From contig NZ_JACSMA010000001.1 of NCBI RefSeq assembly GCF_018618415.1, positions 868,001-932,000 on the forward strand: 64,000 nucleotides of DNA, in the 5' to 3' direction. This DNA is from Exiguobacterium sp. s146. GTDB lineage: Bacteria > Bacillota > Bacilli > Exiguobacteriales > Exiguobacteriaceae. The translations under genes were made by a program, and so were the position numbers. Below, one piece after another: positions 38,018-46,886 of the stretch (its first letter is position 1; each line of letters begins with the position of its first letter). Under the pieces are notes generated by a model. That model saw nothing but the letters and a program-made list of their open reading frames with translations. It ran no database searches and was not told the origin of the DNA.

Positions 38018-38662
38018 ATGGGATTACAATTCATGGACATTTTTAAAGAATGGGCGTCAGAATACGACACGACCGTGACCGGACATGACGAGCAATATCG
38101 TGAAGTGTTCGCCGGATACGAGACGATGCTCAATGAGGTCGTCGACCAATTAGAAGGCCGGGTCATGGAATTCGGGAGCGGGACAGGAAACTTGAGCGCG
38201 AAAATTTTGGAGCGCCACGAATTGATTTCGGTCGAGCCGTCTCCAGAAATGCGCGCCGTCGCGGCCGAAAAGTTACAAATCGATATCGTCGATGGTGATT
38301 TTCTCAACTATCCGACGGACAGGTCGGTCGATACGATCGTGTCGTCCTATGCGTTCCATCATTTGACGGATGACGAGAAACGGACGGCGATTCGGAGTTA
38401 CGTCGAACATCTCGACGCCCCGCGATTCGTCTTGCTCGATACGATGTTCGCCTCGCAATCGGCGAAACGGGACATCTTGGACTGGGCCGAAGCGAACGGC
38501 TATACCGATTTACTCGAAGATTTGAATCGAGAGTTTTATCCGTATACGCAAACGATTCAAGCGATGCTTGAAGCAAACGGCTACACGGTGACACTCACGC
38601 AAAAAAATAAATTCGTTTGGCTCGTCGTGGCCACAAAACAAACAGGAGGAACTCAATCATGA
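38018..38662 (+). CDS. yrrT: SAM-dependent methyltransferase YrrT
   Basis: A 214-residue class I methyltransferase. The SAM motif VMEFGSGTGNLSAKIL lies at about 49-64, an acidic motif II is in ISVEPSPEMRAVA, and SYAFHHLTDDEKRTAI follows. It matches YrrT, the first gene of the B. subtilis yrrT-mtnN-mccA-mccB operon for methionine-to-cysteine conversion. It probably generates S-adenosylhomocysteine, but the acceptor is unknown. Its last 4 bases overlap luxS. Confidence 0.85.
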   Translation: MGLQFMDIFKEWASEYDTTVTGHDEQYREVFAGYETMLNEVVDQLEGRVMEFGSGTGNLSAKILERHELISVEPSPEMRAVAAEKLQIDIVDGDFLNYPTDRSVDTIVSSYAFHHLTDDEKRTAIRSYVEHLDAPRFVLLDTMFASQSAKRDILDWAEANGYTDLLEDLNREFYPYTQTIQAMLEANGYTVTLTQKNKFVWLVVATKQTGGTQS

Positions 38663-39126
38663 AAAGTTATAAAGTCGAAAGCTTTAATTTGGACCATACA
38701 AAAGTACAAGCGCCTTACGTCCGGTTGGCCGGCGTGAAGAAGGGGACGGCGGACACGATTTATAAATATGACATCCGCTTCATTCAACCGAACGAAGGGC
38801 TCATGCCGATGCGCGCCGTCCATTCGCTCGAACATTTGATTGCCGAGAACAGCCGCAGCCACTCGAATCAAATCATCGACGTCTCGCCGATGGGTTGCCA
38901 GACAGGCTTCTATTGGACGATGTTGAACGATGGGGACTACGAAGCGATGCTCGACCTCGTCGAAAAGACACTCCGTGATGCGGCAAATGCGACGGAATTG
39001 CCGGCGCAAAACCCGATTCAATGCGGAAGTGCGAACCATCATGATTTCGAAGGCGCGAAGAAGCTTGCGGCTGATATGCTCGCCAAGCGTGACGAGTGGC
39101 ACATCATCTTCAAGGACGAAGCATAA
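38659..39126 (+). CDS. luxS: S-ribosylhomocysteine lyase LuxS
   Basis: A 155-residue metalloenzyme that splits S-ribosylhomocysteine into homocysteine and DPD, the precursor of autoinducer-2. The metal motif HSLEHLIAE (HxxEH) and the later CGSANHHD cysteine are intact. The start ATG 38659 follows GGAGGAA by 8 bases. In this operon it supplies homocysteine straight to MccA. In B. subtilis luxS lies elsewhere and mtnN occupies this place. Confidence 0.96.
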   Translation: MKSYKVESFNLDHTKVQAPYVRLAGVKKGTADTIYKYDIRFIQPNEGLMPMRAVHSLEHLIAENSRSHSNQIIDVSPMGCQTGFYWTMLNDGDYEAMLDLVEKTLRDAANATELPAQNPIQCGSANHHDFEGAKKLAADMLAKRDEWHIIFKDEA

Positions 39127-39127
39127 A

Positions 39128-40066
39128 ATGATTGTCCAAAGCGTCTATGACTTGATTGGGGAGACGCCTCTTCTCGAATTGCGGACGTTACCGGTGCCTC
39201 CAGGCGTCAAAGTATACGGCAAGCTCGAGATGATGAACCCTGGCGGAAGCGTCAAAGATCGGCTCGGTCTGCAATTGATTGAACGGGCGCTTGAACGTGG
39301 ACAACTCGAACGCGGGGCAACGGTCGTCGAACCGACGGCCGGGAATACCGGGATCGGGCTCGCGCTCGCCTGTCAACGTTACGGCATCAACTTGATGACG
39401 GTCACACCCGAAAAGTTCAGTCAAGAAAAGCAAGCACTCATGGCGCTCCTCGGGGCGACCGTCGTCAACACGCCGACTGAGCTCGGGATGAAAGGCGCCA
39501 TCGCGCGGGCGAAAGAGCTCGCCGAAGAACACGCCGCCTACGTGCCGGAACAGTTCTCGAATCCGGATAATCCGGATGCGTACGTCGACACGCTCGCGCT
39601 CGAACTTCAGGCAGACCTTCCGAACATCGACGTGTTCGTCGCCGGGGCCGGTTCAGGCGGCACGTTCACAGGTGTCGCCAGCAAGTTACGGCCGAACGGG
39701 ACGAAAACAATCGTCGTCGAGCCGGAAGGGTCGATTTTAAATGGCGGGGCTCCAGGACCGCACAAGACCGAAGGCATCGGTGTCGAGGCGTGGCCGGCGT
39801 TCTTGCCACGCGACCTCGTCGACGGGATTTATACGATTACGGACGAAGAAGCGTTCTATTACGTCGCCCATCTGGCCAAGCAAGAAGGTTTGCTCGTCGG
39901 TAGTTCATCTGGCGCGGCCATCGCGGCTTGCGTGAAAGAAGCGTCACACATGACCGAAGGGGTCATCGTGACGATTTTACCGGACAGCGTTGAACGTTAT
40001 TTAAGTCAAGGAATAGTCAAGGAGGCAGAATATGCGTACAAAAACAGCACTCATTCACGGCGGTAA
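39128..40066 (+). CDS. mccA: O-acetylserine-dependent cystathionine beta-synthase / cysteine synthase family
   Basis: A 312-residue PLP enzyme of the cysteine synthase fold. Lys43 in NPGGSVKDRLG binds PLP, PTAGNTGIGLALACQ is the substrate loop, and VFVAGAGSGGTFTG binds the phosphate. Operon position (yrrT, luxS before and mccB after) favours MccA, which joins homocysteine and O-acetylserine or serine to cystathionine. A plain CysK cannot be excluded by eye. The start at 39128 follows AAGGACG inside the end of luxS. Its 3' end overlaps mccB by 35 bases. Confidence 0.88.
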   Translation: MIVQSVYDLIGETPLLELRTLPVPPGVKVYGKLEMMNPGGSVKDRLGLQLIERALERGQLERGATVVEPTAGNTGIGLALACQRYGINLMTVTPEKFSQEKQALMALLGATVVNTPTELGMKGAIARAKELAEEHAAYVPEQFSNPDNPDAYVDTLALELQADLPNIDVFVAGAGSGGTFTGVASKLRPNGTKTIVVEPEGSILNGGAPGPHKTEGIGVEAWPAFLPRDLVDGIYTITDEEAFYYVAHLAKQEGLLVGSSSGAAIAACVKEASHMTEGVIVTILPDSVERYLSQGIVKEAEYAYKNSTHSRR

Positions 40067-41189
40067 GACGACGGACCCGTTGACGGGAGCCGTCACGCCA
40101 CCGATTTATCAGACGAGCACGTATAAGCAAGACGGCATCGGCAATCTCCGCGAAGGGTATGAATATTCGCGGACGGCCAACCCGACACGGACGGCACTTG
40201 AAACGCTAATCGCCGATATCGAGGGTGGTGCCCGCGGGTTCGCGTTCGGTTCTGGCATGGCAGCCATCTCGACCATTTTAATGCTACTGAAATCAGGGGA
40301 CCACGTCATCGTCGGTTCTGACGTATATGGGGGAACGTACCGTGTATTCAATCGAGTATTTCAATCACTTGGCCTGGAGGCATCTTTTGTCGATACGGCC
40401 GATACGCAAGCGGTCCGGGAAGCGCTCCAACCGAACACGAAAATGATTTACGTCGAGACACCGACGAACCCGCTGTTGAACGTGACCGACATGCGTCTTA
40501 TCCGCGCCATCGCCGACGAGGCGGACGTTCTGTTCGTCGTCGACAACACGTTCATGACACCATATTTCCAAAACCCGATCGAACTCGGGGCGGACTACGT
40601 GCTTCATAGCGCCACAAAATATTTGGGCGGTCATAGCGACGTCGTCGCCGGTCTCGTCGTCGCCCGCACGGAAGAGCTTGGGGAGCGCTTGGCGTTCTTG
40701 CAAAACTCCGTCGGCGCGGTGCTCGGGCCGCAAGACAGCTTCCTCGTCGTCCGCGGCATCAAGACGCTCGCGGTCCGCATGGAAGAGATTGAAGCGAACG
40801 CGCTCGCCCTCGTCGATTATTTGACGAAGCACGAGGCAGTGAGCCGTGTCCTGCATCCGAGCGTCGGTAGCGAGGAAGCGAAGCGGGTGCACTTGTCGCA
40901 GGCACGCGGCTTCGGTGGCATGATCGCCTTCGACGTCGGTTCAGCCGAGGCGGCCGAACTTGTCGTCGCGAAGACGAACTACTTCACGCTCGCCGAGAGT
41001 CTCGGCGCAGTCGAGAGCTTGATTAGCGTCCCGGCCCGGATGACGCACGCGTCCATCCCGGCCGAACGTCGTCTCGAACTCGGGATTACGGACGGACTCG
41101 TCCGCATCTCGGTCGGTCTCGAAGATGTCCAAGATTTGAAGGAAGATTTGGAGCAGGCGCTCGCGGCCGTGGCGACGATTCCAAACTAA
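40032..41189 (+). CDS. mccB: Cystathionine gamma-lyase / trans-sulfuration PLP enzyme
   Basis: A 385-residue Cys/Met metabolism PLP enzyme. The PLP lysine is at about 196 in LHSATKYLGGHSDVVAG. Other family signatures are YEYSRTANPTRTALE, FAFGSGMAAIS and SLGAVESLISVPARMTHASIP. In this operon it should cleave cystathionine to cysteine. Cystathionine gamma-synthase/MetB is the close alternative. The start has AAGGAGG within the mccA coding region. The gene ends at a strong terminator. Confidence 0.9.
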   Translation: MRTKTALIHGGKTTDPLTGAVTPPIYQTSTYKQDGIGNLREGYEYSRTANPTRTALETLIADIEGGARGFAFGSGMAAISTILMLLKSGDHVIVGSDVYGGTYRVFNRVFQSLGLEASFVDTADTQAVREALQPNTKMIYVETPTNPLLNVTDMRLIRAIADEADVLFVVDNTFMTPYFQNPIELGADYVLHSATKYLGGHSDVVAGLVVARTEELGERLAFLQNSVGAVLGPQDSFLVVRGIKTLAVRMEEIEANALALVDYLTKHEAVSRVLHPSVGSEEAKRVHLSQARGFGGMIAFDVGSAEAAELVVAKTNYFTLAESLGAVESLISVPARMTHASIPAERRLELGITDGLVRISVGLEDVQDLKEDLEQALAAVATIPN

Positions 41190-41205
41190 GCTGCATAATG
41201 ATTCG

Positions 41206-41232
41206 AGGTGCGCTCGCGAGCGCACCTTTTTT
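41206..41232 (+). terminator. Terminator of the yrrT-luxS-mccAB operon
   Basis: AGGTGCGCTC (41206-41215) pairs perfectly with GAGCGCACCT (41218-41227), followed by TTTTTT. Confidence 0.93.
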
Positions 41233-41258
41233 ATCGTGCCGAAAGCGAAAGAATTCGC

Positions 41259-41287
41259 TTGAATGTCCTAATCGCATCGACTACACT
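41259..41287 (+). promoter_or_regulatory. Candidate sigma-A promoter of rarD
   Basis: TTGAAT (41259-41264), a 17-base spacer, then TACACT (41282-41287), 25-30 bases before the gene. Confidence 0.5.
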
Positions 41288-41311
41288 GACGATAATTGAT
41301 TACGAGAGCGG

Positions 41312-42199
41312 GTGAACAGAGTGAACAAAGGCGTCATGCCGACGGTTGGGGCCTACGTCATGTGGGGCGTCCTACCGATTTATTGGAAGTTTTTGCAAGA
41401 AATACCGAGCGGTCAAATTTTGGCCCATCGCATCGTCTGGTCGTTCCTCTTCATCTTACTCGTCTTGAAATGGACGAAACAGTGGTCCGAGTTCAACTAT
41501 GCGCTCCGGCACCGGGCGACAAGGAACGCCTTCATGTTGAACGGCTTCATCGTCAGCGCCAACTGGTTCGTCTACATATGGGCGGTCAATCACGGCTATA
41601 TCATCGAAGCGTCACTCGGCTATTACATCAATCCGCTCGTGAGCATGGTGTTAAGTGTACTTGTTTTTCGGGAATCATTAAATCGAGTCCAGTGGCTGGC
41701 CGTGACCGTGGCGGCGATTGGCGTGCTCGTGTTGACGTTCGGTTATGGATCGTTCCCATGGATCGCATTCATCCTGGCCAGTACGTTCGGGTTTTACGGC
41801 ATGGTGAAGAAACGCCGTCCGCTTGCGTCGACGGTCAGTCTCGGTATCGAGACGCTCGCTGTCGTGCCGGTCGCGATTCTATTCTTGGGCTGGCAGACGT
41901 CACAGGGCGGACTGACGATGACGACCGAGCCGGTCATTTGGGTCGCCTTGGTCGGGACGGGCGTGATGACGGCGTTGCCGTTGCTGTTGTTCGGGTACGG
42001 GGCGCAACATATCCCGTTCACGCTCGTCGGGTTTCTTCAGTTCATCGCGCCGACGCTCAGTCTCGCGATTGGCGTCATCCTTTATAATGAACCGTTCACG
42101 GGCTATCACATCTTTGCGTTCACATGTATATGGATTGCCATTTTCTTCTTTACTTGGAACAGCTGGGTGCAGACACGGAAACGCCGTCAACTCGTCTAA
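41312..42199 (+). CDS. rarD: RarD-type EamA/DMT superfamily transporter
   Basis: A 295-residue permease with about ten membrane helices in two EamA halves. The family opening is GAYVMWGVLPIYWKFLQEIPSGQILAHRIVWSF, with later WFVYIWAVNHGYIIEASLGYYINPL. This is the RarD group (chloramphenicol-sensitivity protein of E. coli), and the substrate is unknown. The start is GTG 41312 or GTG 41321. Both have weak ribosome sites. Confidence 0.88.
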   Translation: MNRVNKGVMPTVGAYVMWGVLPIYWKFLQEIPSGQILAHRIVWSFLFILLVLKWTKQWSEFNYALRHRATRNAFMLNGFIVSANWFVYIWAVNHGYIIEASLGYYINPLVSMVLSVLVFRESLNRVQWLAVTVAAIGVLVLTFGYGSFPWIAFILASTFGFYGMVKKRRPLASTVSLGIETLAVVPVAILFLGWQTSQGGLTMTTEPVIWVALVGTGVMTALPLLLFGYGAQHIPFTLVGFLQFIAPTLSLAIGVILYNEPFTGYHIFAFTCIWIAIFFFTWNSWVQTRKRRQLV

Positions 42200-42229
42200 A
42201 TTGAAAGCTGTTACATTTCAGCAAAACAT

Positions 42230-42281
42230 GATAATATGTTAGATGTCAGACCTATATGTCAGACCGATATATCAGAGGAGG
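42230..42281 (+). repeat. Extended -10 and 13-bp tandem repeats before deoC
   Basis: A TGATAATAT extended -10 (42229-42237) is followed by three 13-base units. ATGTCAGACCTAT (42243-42255) and ATGTCAGACCGAT (42256-42268) differ at one base. ATATCAGAGGAGG (42269-42281) is partly conserved and contains the ribosome site. Confidence 0.6.
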
Positions 42282-42290
42282 AATTTTACG

Positions 42291-42956
42291 ATGGAATTAG
42301 CACGTTATATCGACCACACAGCCTTGAAAGCAGAAACAACGAAAGATCAAGTCACGAAACTTTGTGCCGAGGCGCTCGAATATAAATTCGCAAGCGTCTG
42401 TGTCAACCCGACATGGGTCAAGTACGCGGCGGAACAACTCAAATCAGATGACGACGTCAAAGTCTGCACGGTTATCGGCTTCCCACTCGGAGCCAACACG
42501 CCAGAAGTGAAAGCGTTCGAAACAAAAGACGCGATCGCCAACGGAGCGGATGAGATTGACATGGTCATCAACATCGGTGCCATGAAAGACGGCGACTTCG
42601 ACCTCGTCGAGCGTGACATCCGTGCTGTCGTTGAAGCGGCGAACGGGACGCTTGTCAAAGTCATCTTCGAGACATGCCTCCTTACTAAAGAAGAAATTAA
42701 AAAAGCGGCTGAGCTTTCAGTCAAAGCCGGCGCAGACTTCGTGAAAACGTCGACTGGCTTCTCGACAGGCGGCGCGACGGTAGAAGCCATCCGCCTCATG
42801 CGTGAGACGGTCGGACCGGATCTCGGCGTCAAAGCTTCAGGCGGCGTACGTGATTACGAAGGCGCACAAGCGATGATTGATGCCGGCGCGACGCGCATCG
42901 GCGCATCGGCTGGAATCGCCATCGTCACAGGCGGACGTTCAGACAGCGACTATTAA
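42291..42956 (+). CDS. deoC: Deoxyribose-phosphate aldolase
   Basis: A 221-residue class I aldolase that splits deoxyribose-5-phosphate into glyceraldehyde-3-phosphate and acetaldehyde during deoxynucleoside breakdown. Motifs are [10 protein letters not shown] near the start, [10 protein letters not shown], the Schiff-base lysine in [15 protein letters not shown] and the second lysine in [13 protein letters not shown] 42291 lies 9 bases after GAGGAGG. It is monocistronic here, with no other deo genes nearby. Unusual direct repeats sit just upstream. Confidence 0.96.
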   Translation: MELARYIDHTALKAETTKDQVTKLCAEALEYKFASVCVNPTWVKYAAEQLKSDDDVKVCTVIGFPLGANTPEVKAFETKDAIANGADEIDMVINIGAMKDGDFDLVERDIRAVVEAANGTLVKVIFETCLLTKEEIKKAAELSVKAGADFVKTSTGFSTGGATVEAIRLMRETVGPDLGVKASGGVRDYEGAQAMIDAGATRIGASAGIAIVTGGRSDSDY

Positions 42957-42966
42957 TAACTAGTGG

Positions 42967-42995
42967 TTGACCGCACGACTTACTTTCACTATAAT
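42967..42995 (+). promoter_or_regulatory. Sigma-A promoter of rpsU
   Basis: -35 TTGACC (42967-42972), a 17-base spacer, then a perfect -10 TATAAT (42990-42995). A small ACGTGT-GAA-ACACGT hairpin follows in the leader (43004-43018). Confidence 0.88.
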
Positions 42996-43054
42996 ATGTT
43001 ATGACGTGTGAAACACGTTTCCTTAGTCGTGTAATTCGGAGGGAGGGAAAACTA

Positions 43055-43228
43055 GTGGAAACTCGTGTCCGTAAAAACGAATCGCTTGAAGACGCTCTTC
43101 GTCGTTTCAAACGCGGTGTTTCGAAAGATGGCACTCTTGCCGAAGTTCGCAAACGTCGTCACTACGAAAAGCCAAGCGTAAAACGTAAATTGAAATCAGA
43201 AGCTGCGCGTAAGCGTAAGAAATTCTAA
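43055..43228 (+). CDS. rpsU: 30S ribosomal protein S21
   Basis: A 57-residue basic protein with the family core [20 protein letters not shown] and the tail [10 protein letters not shown]. The start is GTG 43055, behind GGAGGGAGG. This gives the normal length, whereas an upstream ATG at 43001 would add 18 residues that do not fit. It is first in the rpsU-yqeY pair. Confidence 0.96.
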   Translation: METRVRKNESLEDALRRFKRGVSKDGTLAEVRKRRHYEKPSVKRKLKSEAARKRKKF

Positions 43229-43261
43229 TTTCAGTTTCATTTGTAGAGAGGGTGTTAGCTC

Positions 43262-43711
43262 ATGAGTCTTCAAGAACGCTTGACGGACGACATGAAGCAA
43301 GCCATGCGCGCGAAACAGAAAGATCGTCTCACGACGATCCGGATGGTCAAAGCGTCGCTCCAAAATGAGGCCATCAAATTTGGTCGACAAGATCTAACTG
43401 AGGAAGAGGAACTCACGGTGCTCAACCGAGAGATGAAACAGCGCAGAGACTCCCTCCGAGAATTCGAAAGCGCTGGTCGTGAAGACCTTGCATCTAAAGT
43501 TGCTGACGAGATTGTCGTACTAGAGGCCTATATGCCTGAACAACTTTCTGAAGATGAAGTCACGGCAATCGTGAAAGCAGCTATTGCTCAAACGAATGCT
43601 ACAGGCCCGTCGGATATGGGTAAGGTGATGGGCGTCGTCATGCCTCAAGTTAAAGGCAAGGCAGACGGTGGTCTTGTGAACCGCATTGTCAAACAACAAT
43701 TGACGAATTAA
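43262..43711 (+). CDS. yqeY: GatB/YqeY domain protein
   Basis: A 149-residue protein of the YqeY family, related to the tRNA-binding tail of GatB. It shows [38 protein letters not shown] at the start and [22 protein letters not shown] at the end. It may assist tRNA-dependent amidation, but the free-standing role is not established. It is 33 bases after rpsU and ends at a terminator. Confidence 0.93.
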   Translation: MSLQERLTDDMKQAMRAKQKDRLTTIRMVKASLQNEAIKFGRQDLTEEEELTVLNREMKQRRDSLREFESAGREDLASKVADEIVVLEAYMPEQLSEDEVTAIVKAAIAQTNATGPSDMGKVMGVVMPQVKGKADGGLVNRIVKQQLTN

Positions 43712-43717
43712 TGAGAG

Positions 43718-43761
43718 AGACAGAGATTTTTGGGTCAAACCAAAAGTTTCTGTCTTTTTTT
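43718..43761 (+). terminator. Terminator after yqeY
   Basis: AGACAGA (43718-43724) and TCTGTCT (43749-43755) enclose an inner TTTTGG/CCAAAA stem, followed by seven Ts. Confidence 0.82.
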
Positions 43762-43769
43762 GCGTATTC

Positions 43770-43798
43770 CGAAACCAAAAGCAAACTTGTTTCGTATA
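43770..43798 (+). promoter_or_regulatory. Sigma-W-type (ECF) promoter of the floA operon
   Basis: CGAAAC (43770-43775), a 17-base spacer, then CGTATA (43793-43798). It shares GAAACCAAA and the spacing with the element before floT (9729-9757). B. subtilis yqeZ-floA-yqfB is a known sigma-W operon. Confidence 0.72.
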
Positions 43799-43847
43799 CA
43801 CTAGAGATAAGAGGTAGCTTTGTAACTCGGAAGGGGGTAGCAATACG

Positions 43848-44360
43848 ATGACATTTGGTCTCGGAGTGATTCTGACGGTGTTTTTTGTCGGAATCGTCCT
43901 TCTAGGAATTGAAGTGTTCGTTGCCGGTTTTGGATTGTTCGGCGTGCTAGGGATTGGGGCGGTCGTCGCCAGTTTGATTATGGCGGGCGCCACGATTGGT
44001 CAACTATGGTTGTCACTCGGTTTAGCCACGGCCATCGTCGCCGGACTCGGATTTTGGGCCTATCGTCGCCTGCAGTCCAATCGTTCGCTCATGTATAAAG
44101 GGTTAATTTTGACCGATTCGACGTCGACCGACAAAGGGTATTTGTCCCACGATGACCGCAAACGGTTGCTCGGGAAAGTCGGGGTCACGTTGACGCCGCT
44201 TCGCCCGGCGGGTACCGCTGAAATTGACGGAGAACGGATTGATGTCGTGACAGAAGGTAGCTATCTCGATTCGCAAACTAAAATTCAGGTGTATAAAGTC
44301 GATTCAGGACGCGTCGTCGTCCGTAGCTTTATTGAGCCGAAGGAGGATGTAACAGAATGA
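43848..44360 (+). CDS. NfeD family membrane protein (short form)
   Basis: A 170-residue protein with an N-terminal membrane domain of three or so helices (about 2-76) and a C-terminal OB-like NfeD domain ([31 protein letters not shown], about 103-133). It lacks the ClpP-like protease part of B. subtilis YqeZ (about 437 residues), so it is the short NfeD class. It overlaps floA by 4 bases (ATGA). Confidence 0.85.
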   Translation: MTFGLGVILTVFFVGIVLLGIEVFVAGFGLFGVLGIGAVVASLIMAGATIGQLWLSLGLATAIVAGLGFWAYRRLQSNRSLMYKGLILTDSTSTDKGYLSHDDRKRLLGKVGVTLTPLRPAGTAEIDGERIDVVTEGSYLDSQTKIQVYKVDSGRVVVRSFIEPKEDVTE

Positions 44361-45337
44361 CACCAGAACTATTGACTACGTTACTCATCTCAGGTGGAGG
44401 ATTGATCGCACTCGCCGTGTTCTTCACGTTCGTACCGGTCGGGCTGTGGATCAGCTCGTTCGCCGCTGGCGTCCACGTCTCGATCTTCACACTAATCGGG
44501 ATGCGACTCCGTCGCGTCGTCCCGTCGAAAATCGTCAACCCGCTCATCAAAGCAGTCAAAGCCGGCATCGGCTTGAACACGAACCAGCTCGAGAGTCACT
44601 TCTTGGCCGGCGGTAACGTCGACCGTGTCGTCAACGCCTTGATTGCGGCCCACCGTGCCGATATCGAACTCTCATTTGAACGTGCCGCCGCGATCGATCT
44701 CGCTGGCCGTAACGTGTTAGAGGCGGTCCAAATGTCCGTCAACCCGAAAGTTATCGAAACACCGTTCATTGCCGGTGTGGCCATGGACGGGATTGAAGTG
44801 AAGGCGAAAGCCCGCATCACGGTCCGCGCCAACATCGACCGTCTTGTCGGGGGTGCCGGGGAAGAGACGATTATCGCCCGTGTCGGTGAAGGGGTCGTCT
44901 CGACGATCGGTTCACAGCACAACCATAAACACGTCTTGGAGAACCCGGATATGATTTCACGTACCGTATTGACAAAAGGTCTTGATTCAGGGACCGCGTT
45001 TGAAATCCTATCGATCGATATCGCCGACATTGATATCGGTAAAAACATCGGGGCGGTCCTTCAGACCGACCAAGCCGAAGCAGATAAGAAAATCGCGCAA
45101 GCGAAAGCGGAAGAACGCCGCGCGATGGCGATTGCCCGTGAACAAGAGATGAAATCGTCTGTCGAAGAGATGCGCGCCAAAGTCGTCGCGGCCGAGGCGG
45201 AAGTTCCGCTCGCCATGGCCGATGCGCTTCGTCACGGCAAACTTGGGGTCATGGACTACGTCAACTACTTGAATGTTCAAGCAGATACGGAAATGCGCAA
45301 AGCGATCGGTCACCCAGTCGAATCTGACAAAGAGTGA
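44357..45337 (+). CDS. floA: Flotillin-like protein FloA
   Basis: A 326-residue membrane microdomain scaffold. An N-terminal membrane hairpin (about 5-45, with [24 protein letters not shown]) precedes the SPFH domain ([35 protein letters not shown]) and a helical EA-rich C-terminus. The length matches B. subtilis FloA (331). It is the second gene of a sigma-W-type operon, translationally coupled on both sides. Confidence 0.94.
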   Translation: MTPELLTTLLISGGGLIALAVFFTFVPVGLWISSFAAGVHVSIFTLIGMRLRRVVPSKIVNPLIKAVKAGIGLNTNQLESHFLAGGNVDRVVNALIAAHRADIELSFERAAAIDLAGRNVLEAVQMSVNPKVIETPFIAGVAMDGIEVKAKARITVRANIDRLVGGAGEETIIARVGEGVVSTIGSQHNHKHVLENPDMISRTVLTKGLDSGTAFEILSIDIADIDIGKNIGAVLQTDQAEADKKIAQAKAEERRAMAIAREQEMKSSVEEMRAKVVAAEAEVPLAMADALRHGKLGVMDYVNYLNVQADTEMRKAIGHPVESDKE

Positions 45338-45777
45338 CCGGAATGGATGGATTATGGGTATTACTCCTCGCCGCCTTCGGAATCGCCTCGGCGGTCATGA
45401 AGCGGATGGAGAAATCATCATCTACTGGAGAACGGCCGCCGAGTACTGATTTGAAGCGGTATCTCGATACGGTCGGTGACATGATGAAGGAAGTCGAGGC
45501 GACGTTCGACGAGCCGCGCAACAATCAAGACAAGCCGGCTCCTCAGAAACTGCGCCGCCGTGTCGCCGCACCGGCCGAAACGACAGACCGACAGGCACCG
45601 CGTCGACGTGAAGAACTGCCGCACGTGAGTGCCCAGTTCGAACAGACGGTCAAGATTCCACCGATTACCGAGACGACCGAGTCGCGGCCACAACCGCGCA
45701 TGTCGATGAAGCAAGTTCGACAAGCGGTCGTGTGGAGTGAAATTTTGCAACCGCCGGTGTCGAAACGCCGTCGTTAA
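45334..45777 (+). CDS. Hypothetical protein in the yqfB position
   Basis: A 147-residue protein with one N-terminal membrane segment (about 4-22, [16 protein letters not shown]) and a long basic, Pro/Arg-rich, probably disordered cytoplasmic tail (about 25-147, ending VSKRRR). No domain is recognised. Position alone equates it with yqfB. It starts with GTG or a nearby ATG (45343) overlapping the floA stop, and ends at a terminator. It is probably a membrane-tethered partner of FloA (inference). Confidence 0.65.
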   Translation: MTGMDGLWVLLLAAFGIASAVMKRMEKSSSTGERPPSTDLKRYLDTVGDMMKEVEATFDEPRNNQDKPAPQKLRRRVAAPAETTDRQAPRRREELPHVSAQFEQTVKIPPITETTESRPQPRMSMKQVRQAVVWSEILQPPVSKRRR

Positions 45778-45781
45778 ACCT

Positions 45782-45815
45782 GAGGCAGTGACTCCGTGTC
45801 ACTGCCTCTTTTTGT
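45782..45815 (+). terminator. Terminator of the floA operon
   Basis: GAGGCAGTGAC (45783-45792) pairs with GTCACTGCCTC (45798-45808), followed by TTTTTG. Confidence 0.92.
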
Positions 45816-45905
45816 TGGAGGAATGAACGGTCTTTCTTTCACGAACGGCTTGATAGTGCTAAAGTAAAGAAGGAACAATCTACTGATGGGGAGGAGAAAC
45901 AACCA

Positions 45906-46868
45906 TTGATTATGACTGATAAAATTCCGTTCGTCATGGAACATGCGAACGAAGCGCAGGCGCTCCTCGGACCGAAGGACGAGGTCTTTCAAGCCATCGA
46001 GGCAGAACTCGCGGTCGCACTCACTCCTCGCGGAGAAGAATTGATCATTCAGGCCGATACGGCCGATACGCTCGAATTGACGAAGGCCGTCATCAAGACG
46101 TTGCAACAACTCGTAAAAAAAGGGGCTCGCTTGAACGAGAGCGATGCCATCAGTGTGATTCAACACATCAAGGTCGGCAAAGGCGACGAATTGCTCGAGC
46201 ATTATGAGCGGGTCGTCTTTACGACAAACAAAGGGAAACCGATTCGGGCGAAGACGGTCGGGCAGAGCCGCTACGTCCGGGCCATCGAAAAACGTGACCT
46301 CGTGTTCGGAATCGGACCGGCGGGGACCGGGAAGACATACTTGGCCGTCGTCTTGGCGGCACGGGCGTTGAAAGAAGGGCAAGTCAAACGGATCATTTTG
46401 ACGCGTCCGGCGGTCGAAGCGGGGGAGAACTTGGGCTTCTTGCCCGGGGACTTGAAAGAGAAAGTCGATCCGTACTTGCGTCCATTATACGACGCCCTGT
46501 TTGACGTCTATGGCGTCGAACAGACGAACCGGTTGCTCGAACGCGGCACAATCGAAGTCGCGCCGCTCGCCTACATGCGCGGTCGGACGCTTGAAGACGC
46601 GTTCGTCATTTTAGACGAGGCGCAGAACACGACGAAAGAACAGATGAAGATGTTTTTGACGCGACTCGGGTTCGGCTCAAAAATGGTCGTCACCGGTGAC
46701 TTGACGCAAGTCGATTTACCGAAAGGGAAGGCGTCTGGGCTTCAAGAAGCGCTTCACCTGCTCGAAGGGGTCGATGGGATTCACTTCGAACACTTCACGT
46801 CGTCCGACGTCGTTCGCCATCCGCTCGTCAAGAAAATCATTAACGCCTATAGCACCGAACTCACATAA
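45906..46868 (+). CDS. phoH: PhoH-like ATPase
   Basis: A protein of about 320 residues with the PhoH P-loop domain: FGIGPAGTGKTYLAVVLAARAL (Walker A, about 137-158), RPAVEAGENLGFLPGDL, and FVILDEAQNTTKEQMKMFLTR (Walker B, about 235-255). An N-terminal KH-like part precedes it. It is thought to act in RNA metabolism, and the neighbour ybeY supports that. The start is TTG 45906, 9 bases after GGAGGAG, or ATG 45912. The sporulation genes yqfC and yqfD that precede phoH in Bacillus are absent. Confidence 0.92.
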   Translation: MIMTDKIPFVMEHANEAQALLGPKDEVFQAIEAELAVALTPRGEELIIQADTADTLELTKAVIKTLQQLVKKGARLNESDAISVIQHIKVGKGDELLEHYERVVFTTNKGKPIRAKTVGQSRYVRAIEKRDLVFGIGPAGTGKTYLAVVLAARALKEGQVKRIILTRPAVEAGENLGFLPGDLKEKVDPYLRPLYDALFDVYGVEQTNRLLERGTIEVAPLAYMRGRTLEDAFVILDEAQNTTKEQMKMFLTRLGFGSKMVVTGDLTQVDLPKGKASGLQEALHLLEGVDGIHFEHFTSSDVVRHPLVKKIINAYSTELT

Positions 46869-46886
46869 CCAAAAGGGGGGGCACTG

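Noticed and set aside
38930-39127. Longer MccA reading frame starting inside luxS
   Set aside because: It is antisense-like Arg/Ser-rich sequence in the frame shadow of luxS. The family N-terminus begins at 39128.
42243-42281. CRISPR-like repeat
   Set aside because: Units are only 13 bases with no spacers, and no cas gene is in the window.
42243-42290. Upstream ATG start for DeoC within the repeats
   Set aside because: The repeats only happen to stay open. GAGGAGG directs initiation at 42291, which gives the standard protein.
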